Virus record (IMG/VR): IMGVR_UViG_3300042560_001734
Location: 1 to 21,129 of that record
Direction: 5' to 3' (one strand)
DNA: 21,129 nt
Source of the DNA: a virus
A model generated the notes under the pieces. That model was not told the origin of the DNA. It did not search any database and saw only the letters and a list, made by a program, of their open reading frames with translations. Shown in pieces: positions 16,045 through 21,129 of this stretch. Numbering within the stretch: the stretch's first letter is position 1; every line of letters starts with the position of its first letter. The translations under genes and the position numbers were made by a program.

Positions 16045-17846
16045 TACATGAAATTTTCGTCTTCCTGCTCACTATAATCCACGGCAGGTGGAAGTTCCGG
16101 CTCAGGTGCAGGGAACTCTGTCTGCTGCTCCATGCCCGGAGTCGCTCCTGCCTGCATCTGTTCGGCTGTCATGGCGATTGCCTCCTCAGGCGGGACACCT
16201 GCCTTGGCAAAGGATGCAAACGTGAACAGGGTTTTCGCAACCTGCTCGGTGTAGTCCTTGCTGCGCTGGATCCCCATACGTTTCTGCATGAACTCCCTCA
16301 TAGGTACATCCTGACACATGAGCCATTCTTCCTGGGTCATCATCGGAACCGATTGCCCCTGCTGTCCGTACTGCATCTGGGCAGTCATGACGGCAGTCGC
16401 CCATTGTGCGACACGGGACTTGCTCTTGGGAAGCTCGGACGAGATGTTCAACTCGTACCGGTACAGGGTTTCCTTGTTCAGCTTGTCAAATGCAACCTCG
16501 ATGTCCTTGACTTCAAGAGTCGAAGGTGACTGGATGAAGTACTTCCTTGTTCCACCATGCGCTATGAAGTTCGCAAGCAACAGCTGACACAATCTCTTGG
16601 TGTAGTCCTCGTAGTTCGCGATCTTCGGTCCGTCTATCATAGTCGCCTGATCCAACAATGCCTCCACCCCTCCTGTTGTGATGACCGATCCCGAGTCGGA
16701 GCCTGTGTACTTTCCGTCGACTCCGGTTATGGACTGGACGTCCGTGGTCAGACGGCTCATTGTCTGAGGTGCGGTGTTGCTGGGCTGAGGGAACTCATGA
16801 TAGTGTACCGCCTTGGTTGCATCACCGTTGACCATGAACGCATATCCCGCATCATTACCATGTTTCATGAACGTGGCAACGTTCAGTCCTGAATCGGAGC
16901 TGACAAACTTGGGTGGGTTCTGGTTCTTGTACTCCGATGTGAGCATGATCGAGTTCAGCAGATTGTATGCGACAGAATTTGCAAAGACCTTCGAACACTC
17001 AGACGTACCTACAAGATCCCCGGAAGGAAGATTGCAGTAAAGCGTGGAGAACGGGAAGCACGCGGGGTCTATCGCTTCGATGACATCAAGCAGCCCCACG
17101 TTGTTCAACGTGTGGATCTCGTGGTAGATATCACCGATACGTACCCAGTGTGTTATGAGCCTGACATAATCCTTCTGAGGTCTGGCTCCGTAGTTGTCCT
17201 TGTACAGTTCGGTAGGTTTCGAGTCCGTTATTCCAGAGTCTGACTTCAATGCCGCGTCAAGTGTATCCTTGTACTTGGGGTTAGACTTCAATACGTTGAC
17301 ATGCAGGTCGTCCCATGTCATACAGTACCCGGCTGTCTCAAGGGATTCCGAATACGGGTCACGCATGAACTTGGTCGGGTCGATGTTCTTCAACACAGGT
17401 CCACCCTTGTAGAAATAATCACCGTTGCCTCCGGGCAGTTCGGTGTTCCACCCCACCTGTGTGATACCAAGGTTGGTCAGAGCGGCACGTTCACCCGCAG
17501 CCATCTGATATTTCGCCACGCTGGAGATCCCCCAGATGTGGTCCATGAGAATATTCAGGTTCCCGATTATCTGGGAGTCCTCCGACGAGGTCGGGTATAT
17601 GTTCGCCGACTTGCCTATGGTGTACAGGCTGGCGAGCAGGTTGTTCTTGATGTAGGATACATGGTTTGTATCCGGCAGTATCTGGTACGAAGGGAACTTT
17701 GCACCTATCGCCTCCCACAGTCTGCCTCTGTCGGTCGCGTCAAGGAGCATTATCTTGCGAAACGCCTTCTGATACTCCTTGTATGCCAGGTCCCAGTTAC
17801 TCTTGAGCTGTTCGAGGGTCACGCCCTCAGGTAGTTTCTTAGCCAT
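16044..17846 (-). CDS. Portal protein
   Basis: This encodes 600 residues. GGAGG lies 7 bases before the ATG, which overlaps the end of the 94-aa gene by 8 bases. The N-terminal helices (LEQLKSNWDLAYKEYQKAFRKIM) are followed by SYIKNNLLASLYTIGKSANIYPTS, the typical portal stretch that introduces the wing domain. The sequence continues as mixed alpha/beta with MDHIWG, GITQVGW and DPTKFMRDPYSES, which resembles the portal 'v.p..f..DP.a....' element. GVEALLDQATMIDGPKIANYEDYTKRL and the helices after it fit stem and crown. The tail is Met/Gln-rich and ends in a disordered acidic segment. It forms the dodecameric DNA channel to which terminase docks. Length and place directly after terminase agree with podoviral portals. 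Confidence 0.85.
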   Translation of the reverse strand: MAKKLPEGVTLEQLKSNWDLAYKEYQKAFRKIMLLDATDRGRLWEAIGAKFPSYQILPDTNHVSYIKNNLLASLYTIGKSANIYPTSSEDSQIIGNLNILMDHIWGISSVAKYQMAAGERAALTNLGITQVGWNTELPGGNGDYFYKGGPVLKNIDPTKFMRDPYSESLETAGYCMTWDDLHVNVLKSNPKYKDTLDAALKSDSGITDSKPTELYKDNYGARPQKDYVRLITHWVRIGDIYHEIHTLNNVGLLDVIEAIDPACFPFSTLYCNLPSGDLVGTSECSKVFANSVAYNLLNSIMLTSEYKNQNPPKFVSSDSGLNVATFMKHGNDAGYAFMVNGDATKAVHYHEFPQPSNTAPQTMSRLTTDVQSITGVDGKYTGSDSGSVITTGGVEALLDQATMIDGPKIANYEDYTKRLCQLLLANFIAHGGTRKYFIQSPSTLEVKDIEVAFDKLNKETLYRYELNISSELPKSKSRVAQWATAVMTAQMQYGQQGQSVPMMTQEEWLMCQDVPMREFMQKRMGIQRSKDYTEQVAKTLFTFASFAKAGVPPEEAIAMTAEQMQAGATPGMEQQTEFPAPEPELPPAVDYSEQEDENFM

Positions 17847-18123
17847 TGGTGTTTCCTCCGTTCATGAACATGTGTAACCGTTCGACTACGCCGGATATGG
17901 GCGGGTTTGCCTTGTTCATCTCGGCGACGATATTGTCATAGTCCTCCTGAGTCATGGGAGCCGCCTCTTTCATCAGCTTCGGCATGGCGGGCTGAGGTGG
18001 GTGCTCGTGCTTGTGGTTTACATTGATGACAATCCCTCCAGATATGCACTTCATCACCATGACGAACGTGACTATTGAAATTATCATGGCGACAATAGCG
18101 CCCAGGGCTGTAAGATACTCCAT
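17839..18123 (-). CDS. Small membrane protein between terminase and portal
   Basis: This encodes 94 residues. GTAGGAGG lies 8 bases before the ATG. Residues about 5-31 (LTALGAIVAMIISIVTFVMV then MKCISGGI) form one strong membrane helix. A His-rich hinge NHKHEHPP follows, then a soluble C-terminal part with a helix (TQEDYDNIVAEMNK) and a Gly/Asn tail. It starts 12 bases after the TerL stop and overlaps the portal gene by 8 bases, so it is made with the packaging proteins. No family is recognised. It could be a membrane tether, a holin-type protein in an unusual place, or a superinfection factor. Confidence 0.68.
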   Translation of the reverse strand: MEYLTALGAIVAMIISIVTFVMVMKCISGGIVINVNHKHEHPPQPAMPKLMKEAAPMTQEDYDNIVAEMNKANPPISGVVERLHMFMNGGNTNG

Positions 18124-18135
18124 TCTGTGTTCCTC

Positions 18136-19761
18136 CTACCAGTTGTTTCTAATTCCGTACGCCAGGTCGGCGTCATCTTCGTCATTGTCGTCGTCATCGT
18201 CCAGCGCATGGGGCAGAACCCCGTCCTGTGGTCTGATGTCGGCTATGTTTCTTCCAAACTTGTCGTAGATTCCGTATAAAAGGTTCTTCGGACTGTCAGG
18301 CAGCTCCATACAAATCCACTCCAGCGGGTTTATGCCATGGTTCGCCTTGTCAACGGGCTTGTCCGCCCCCTTGTCCCCGTCAAGTGTACGGGGTTTGAAC
18401 TTGTATTCGCGCAATTCGTTGATCAGCCCCGTACAGCAGGTCATTATCTTCAGCTTCCCTGCCTCGAAGTACGCATTTGTCCGCATTACCCTCGCGTCTA
18501 TACCAACATGCCCCGGTTTGAACGCTATGTTCTTTGCGAGATACAGATCCGAGAGGCTTTTCTTGGCGTAGTCCCGCTTGGAGCCTGACTTCGGGTCGAT
18601 AAGTGGGCTGGTGAGCATGCCTCCGCTGGGGATGTCTGCGATATGCAGGTGATAAAGCGCGGCAAGTTCGTCAATGGTGCTGTTGTTGGTACGGATTTCC
18701 TTGTAGATGTATACAATCCCCTCCCGGATGTCGATCGCCCCGAATAAAAATACTGCGTCATCATGCAATCCATAGTCGTGGGCGACAATCCGCTTCCACT
18801 CCTTCGGAACGGCGAAGGTCTGAACGATGTGATTGATCGCTGAGGGGTATACAAGACCATCGGCATATGAAAAGGAGCCATATATAAACCTCGCAACCCA
18901 CCACGCCGGCTTGTTTGTCGAGTTCATCGCAATGAAATCGGGCGGCAGGTACCTGTTCGTATCGGTACTTGCTATGTGTACCGACACCATCTTGTCGATT
19001 CGTGTCTGTTCCTGGTGCTCCTCCTCGTGTATCGTGCCGTACTGGTTGATGGTATCGGCTGTGAGGAGCAGTTCCGACCTCACCCAGCCCGGGTCGGGGT
19101 TGGATTCGGCTATGAGTTTACGCCAGTCCCCTATGATCTGTCCTGTCATCGGGTCTTTACGGCTGGCCTTCATGTTTCTCAACCTGGTTTTCAACTGGTG
19201 GTAGCTCTCAGCCTTGACCTCCGAGCTTTCAATTATGACCGCCATGCTCAGATCGTATGACCTGAGCTTGTCCGCATCGTCGAACGGTCTGTACATGACC
19301 CGTGCTCCGTTCACGAAATCCATGTGCTGCTTCTGAATCGAGTAGTCCCCTATGAATGCGCCCGGGATATCACACTCCAGTTCCCGTTTTATCGTCTGTT
19401 CGTACTGGCTTGTGACGTTCGCCCCTATAAGTATGTTCGCATTGGGCGTTATCATCGCATGTTTCGCTACCTCTTGTCTGCTGGTAGTCGTCTTCCCCGT
19501 TCCATAGGCTCCGAAATTTCCGATAATCCTGTGGGCATCGCTATGTACAGGGGCCTGGTGGGGCTGAGGAATATAAGTATTGATGAAAGTATTGCAACGG
19601 GTGCACTCCAGCCAGCTCGGACTCGGCGTCTCATTATAACTTACCGCCCGCTTCATCGGAGCGAGGCATCTTGGGCACCGCGTAAAGTCCCTTGTTATTG
19701 TTCGGGGTCTTAGATACTGTACGGGTACGGGGTTTGACCTGCCTCTTGTAATTGCATTCAT
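18136..19761 (-). CDS. terL: Terminase large subunit (packaging ATPase/nuclease) with N-terminal zinc ribbon
   Basis: This encodes 541 residues. GAGGA lies 9 bases before the ATG at 19761, and the first 128 bases overlap the upstream gene. C29-x2-C32 and C53-x2-C56 form a zinc-ribbon-like module not usual for TerL. The ATPase domain has Walker A GAYGTGKT at 84-91 and a Walker B-like AVIIESSEV at 174-182. The RNase H-like nuclease domain has HDYGLHDD (D329), a second acid in PLIDPKSG (D389) and VDKANHGINPLEW near 485-497. In the last element the usual (D/N)HxxDALRY reads NHGINPLEW, so the third metal-binding acid is Asn unless a neighbouring Asp/Glu replaces it. The C-terminus has an acidic run (DDDDDNDEDDAD). 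It translocates DNA into the prohead through the portal encoded nearby. Confidence 0.93.
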   Translation of the reverse strand: MNAITRGRSNPVPVQYLRPRTITRDFTRCPRCLAPMKRAVSYNETPSPSWLECTRCNTFINTYIPQPHQAPVHSDAHRIIGNFGAYGTGKTTTSRQEVAKHAMITPNANILIGANVTSQYEQTIKRELECDIPGAFIGDYSIQKQHMDFVNGARVMYRPFDDADKLRSYDLSMAVIIESSEVKAESYHQLKTRLRNMKASRKDPMTGQIIGDWRKLIAESNPDPGWVRSELLLTADTINQYGTIHEEEHQEQTRIDKMVSVHIASTDTNRYLPPDFIAMNSTNKPAWWVARFIYGSFSYADGLVYPSAINHIVQTFAVPKEWKRIVAHDYGLHDDAVFLFGAIDIREGIVYIYKEIRTNNSTIDELAALYHLHIADIPSGGMLTSPLIDPKSGSKRDYAKKSLSDLYLAKNIAFKPGHVGIDARVMRTNAYFEAGKLKIMTCCTGLINELREYKFKPRTLDGDKGADKPVDKANHGINPLEWICMELPDSPKNLLYGIYDKFGRNIADIRPQDGVLPHALDDDDDNDEDDADLAYGIRNNW

Positions 19762-20125
19762 CCTGCATCCTCTTCAATTCTTTGATTCTTCTTCTGTAAA
19801 GGCGTGGGTTCTTCAGTTTCAACTGGCTGAGTTGCTCGTTCATCATGAGGTTCTCCAGAGCCATGACCATGTTTACGTCGAGGTCTGGATTAGGGTCCAT
19901 CTCGGGGAACAGCTTGCTCAACGTATACGAGCTGGCGTTGTTGATAAGGTCGTACAGTCCGCTCTTCAGGTCCTTGAGTTCAGCTTCGCTACCGGGGCCT
20001 TCGGTCATCGCCGTCTTAGCCAGTTCTGCTATCGCCGAGAAACATAATTGAACTGCGTCCCCGAAGTTCATGTCTTCGGTTTCTATACCCTTGGTGGATA
20101 TCTTTATATAAGTCTTGTCTGTCAT
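19634..20125 (-). CDS. Small terminase-position protein
   Basis: This encodes 163 residues from the ATG at 20125, preceded by AGAGGTG; the open frame extends further to 20233 but without a ribosome site and through promoter-like DNA. The N-terminal part (YIKISTKGIETEDMNFGDAVQLCFSAIAELAKTAMT) and ELKDLKSGLYDLINNASSYTLSKLF are helical. KNPRLYRRRIKELKRMQDE is a basic helix. The C-terminal 40 residues are Lys/Arg/Asn/Pro-rich and lie in the terL overlap. It is the first late gene, directly before terL, where the DNA-recognition subunit usually sits. I see no classical helix-turn-helix, so terS function is inferred from position. Confidence 0.7.
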   Translation of the reverse strand: MTDKTYIKISTKGIETEDMNFGDAVQLCFSAIAELAKTAMTEGPGSEAELKDLKSGLYDLINNASSYTLSKLFPEMDPNPDLDVNMVMALENLMMNEQLSQLKLKNPRLYRRRIKELKRMQDECNYKRQVKPRTRTVSKTPNNNKGLYAVPKMPRSDEAGGKL

Positions 20126-20152
20126 AAGGCACCTCTTTTCTGTAATGACATC

Positions 20153-20161
20153 ATTATAACA
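20153..20161 (-). promoter_or_regulatory. Extended -10 promoter for the late operon (terS)
   Basis: On the minus strand TGTTATAAT (TG-N-TATAAT) is a complete extended -10 element, 28 bases before the terS ATG. The -35 (TTGTAC, about 18 bases upstream) is poor, as usual for this class. TGACATCAT (20146-20154) and ATGATGACA (20161-20169) form an inverted repeat with one mismatch flanking the -10 and may be an operator. Confidence 0.62.
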
Positions 20162-20241
20162 TGATGACATGGAAACGTACAAGGTTTTTATGAAAGAAAC
20201 AATATGATTGTTTATTAGTACAAACACAAACAAATATATAT

Positions 20242-20259
20242 ATAGTATATATATACTAT
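20242..20259. repeat. 18-base perfect AT palindrome
   Basis: ATAGTATAT followed directly by ATATACTAT is a perfect palindrome without loop. It lies between the two leftward promoters and could form a cruciform or bind a dimeric protein. Confidence 0.7.
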
Positions 20260-20260
20260 C

Positions 20261-20278
20261 TTAAAATACGAATTTTAA
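20261..20278. repeat. Inverted repeat TTAAAAT-ACGA-ATTTTAA
   Basis: Perfect 7-base arms (20261-20267 and 20272-20278) surround ACGA. It starts one base after the 18-base palindrome, so the two form a tandem pair of palindromes. Easily melted DNA with inverted repeats fits an unwinding element. Confidence 0.6.
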
Positions 20279-20340
20279 ACCCACCCCCATCAAATCAATA
20301 TCACTGCTAAATCTTAATCTAATTAAAACAAAATATCATC

Positions 20341-20368
20341 ATTATATCATACAATAATAAATTGTCAA
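20341..20368 (-). promoter_or_regulatory. Distal sigma70/sigmaA promoter of the late operon
   Basis: On the minus strand TTGACA (20363-20368) and TATAAT (20341-20346) both match consensus, spaced by 16 bases. Transcription would begin near 20334 and run through the palindromes into terS, giving a leader of about 210 bases. Bases after the -10 are GATGAT, so both leftward promoters share TATAATGATG. Confidence 0.75.
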
Positions 20369-20591
20369 CACCCTTACCTTACTACTTTCCTATACATACT
20401 AAACCTATATGTATTCTAAAAAAAATATAAAACTATGTTTTAAAAAAAGTGTCTAACGTAAAAAAGTACAAAAATGATATTACGAATTAGAATCATGAGA
20501 TTACTGGTGTCTCACCATGATATTGTAATGAGACAAACGTAATATTACAAATCAATATTACTGCAAACACATAATGTCCTACAATCCTAAT

Positions 20592-20609
20592 TGTAAACAT
20601 TCTGTAAAC
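20592..20609 (+). repeat. TGTAAAC direct repeat at one helical turn
   Basis: TGTAAAC at 20592-20598 and 20603-20609, 11 bases start to start, so both copies face the same side of the helix. A close variant TGCAAAC lies near 20562. Possible protein-binding pair upstream of the rightward genes. Confidence 0.4.
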
Positions 20610-20861
20610 TGTTCTCATACAACTACAAAATGCGCAATCTATAATATCATGCTCTGTGCACTCTGCACAATTTACGCGTACGCAGCTGTACTCAGTGTCA
20701 ACGTCTATAGAGGGCACCTTCAGGGAGAAATCTATAGCGTTAATCTGATAAGCTGCACACAAGTACCAATGATATTATCTTTTCGCACTATGTAATGTAT
20801 GGGCAGTTTACTATTAACTGTCTGTACTACTTTATATCTTATATGAAAGGAGAACAACATT

Positions 20862-20999
20862 ATGAAGCACACGAATCCAAGCTACTGGAAAGTTCGTGCC
20901 CGCAGATTCAACAATGAATGCACAAGTGTCAGACTTGTCAATCAGAGTAGAATCAATCTCGTTATCTTTATGATAATGGGGATCAATCCATTCAAGTAA
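20862..20999 (+). CDS. Small basic protein, first rightward gene
   Basis: This encodes 45 residues, starting MKHTNPSYWKVRARRFNNEC and ending LVIFMIMGINPFK. AAAGGAG lies 9 bases before the ATG. The protein is basic in its N-terminal half, with a short hydrophobic stretch near the end (NLVIFMIMGI). It is the first gene on the other side of the intergenic region and reads away from the late operon, where early host-takeover genes are often found. No family is recognised. The strong ribosome binding site and the same signal style as the next gene support it. Confidence 0.62.
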   Translation: MKHTNPSYWKVRARRFNNECTSVRLVNQSRINLVIFMIMGINPFK

Positions 21000-21083
21000 G
21001 ATGGGTTTATTAATTCAAGTCGTGCTGAAACAGGTTGGCAGTTACCCTCAAAAACTGACTACATTATAAAGGAGATTACTACT

Positions 21084-21129
21084 ATGTTCCAGAGAAAGCA
21101 ACTTACCCCGGCCAATGAATTCTACATTG
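21084..21129 (+). CDS. Start of a second rightward gene, cut by window end
   Basis: AAAGGAG lies 10 bases before the ATG. Only 15 codons are visible: MFQRKQLTPANEFYI. The spacing of 84 bases from the preceding gene and the same AAAGGAG signal suggest a run of small early genes. No function can be given. Confidence 0.55.
   Translation, partial: MFQRKQLTPANEFYI

Larger units (their letters stand above)
20332..20776. repeat. Five dispersed ATGATATT repeats
   Basis: ATGATATT occurs on the plus strand at 20474-20481, 20517-20524 and 20769-20776. Its complement AATATCAT occurs at 20332-20339 and 20643-20650. Related ATATTAC forms occur at 20543-20549 and 20555-20561. The spread over only 445 bases suggests binding sites for an initiator or regulator, though AT-rich DNA raises the chance level. 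Confidence 0.45.
20126..20861. other. AT-rich divergent intergenic control region, candidate origin
   Basis: This 736-base block separates the leftward late genes from rightward small genes. It is strongly AT-rich, with poly-A/T runs near 20417-20470, compared with the roughly balanced genes around it. It holds two minus-strand promoters, two neighbouring inverted repeats (20242-20278), five ATGATATT copies and a TGTAAAC pair. I find no convincing gene: open frames at 20493-20762 and 20574-20795 lack ribosome binding sites. A replication origin or early/late switch is the likeliest use. Confidence 0.6.

Noticed and set aside
20126-20233. N-terminal extension of the terS-position gene to 20233
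   Set aside because: It would cover the extended -10 promoter, and the only good ribosome site belongs to the ATG at 20125.
20430-20442. AAAAC-TAT-GTTTT hairpin beside A/T runs as a terminator
   Set aside because: Five weak A/T-rich base pairs only; similar structures arise easily in such AT-rich DNA.
20704-20737. TCTATAG repeat (20704-20710, 20731-20737) resembling the core of T7-type promoters
   Set aside because: CTATAG is short, palindromic and occurs elsewhere in the window; no extended promoter consensus could be shown.
20493-20762. Minus-strand 89-codon frame in the same region
   Set aside because: No convincing ribosome binding site and it overlaps promoter/repeat DNA; composition not like the real genes.
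20574-20795. Plus-strand 73-codon frame with several Cys in the intergenic region
   Set aside because: No ribosome binding site before the ATG, and the DNA carries repeats also seen in the surrounding non-coding part.
21001-21069. 22-codon plus frame starting right after the 45-aa gene
   Set aside because: No ribosome binding site; the next gene has its own AAAGGAG at 21068-21074.

Overview
The window is part of a tailed-phage genome (free phage or prophage) with a podovirus-like late region. From about 20.1 kb down to base 1, almost every base is coding on the minus strand, in this order: terS-position gene, terL, a small membrane protein, portal, scaffold, major capsid protein, small head genes, adaptor, collagen-like fibre, a 769-aa tail protein, two tail appendage proteins, a lysis cassette (endolysin, single-TM coiled-coil protein, holin), an Ala/Asn-rich virion protein, and a very large protein that runs off the left edge. 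No tape-measure, tube, sheath or baseplate genes are seen, which fits a short tail plus ejected proteins. I recognise no integrase, repressor, tRNA or CRISPR array.

The genes are packed into one leftward transcription unit. Many junctions are TAATG, ATGA or short overlaps, and strong AGGAGG-type ribosome binding sites precede most starts. Strong Shine-Dalgarno sites, consensus sigma70/sigmaA promoters, a scaffold N-terminus of the MNLQLFAE type and an M15 plus peptidoglycan-binding endolysin suggest a Firmicutes-like host. This is inference. A giant ejection-type protein is better known from phages of Gram-negative hosts, so the host stays open.

At 20126-20861 lies a 736-base AT-rich non-coding block. 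It separates the leftward late genes from rightward small genes starting at 20862. It holds at least two minus-strand promoters, two adjacent inverted repeats, five copies of ATGATATT and other short repeats. It looks like a divergent control region and possibly a replication origin. A third promoter with a perfect TTGACA-N17-TATAAT match lies between portal and scaffold, with an inverted repeat over its -35 box and a 5' hairpin. It should give scaffold and capsid genes extra transcription.

The points most worth a second look are: (1) a DEDD-type exonuclease motif I (DIETTSL) inside the giant late virion-type protein, suggesting an enzyme delivered with the DNA; (2) a chitobiase-type Ig-like domain at the C-terminus of the major capsid protein; (3) a 128-base terS/terL overlap that encodes half of a TerL zinc ribbon; (4) a low-GC tail-fibre tip plus companion gene that looks exchanged as a module; and (5) the promoter/operator and origin-like structures.
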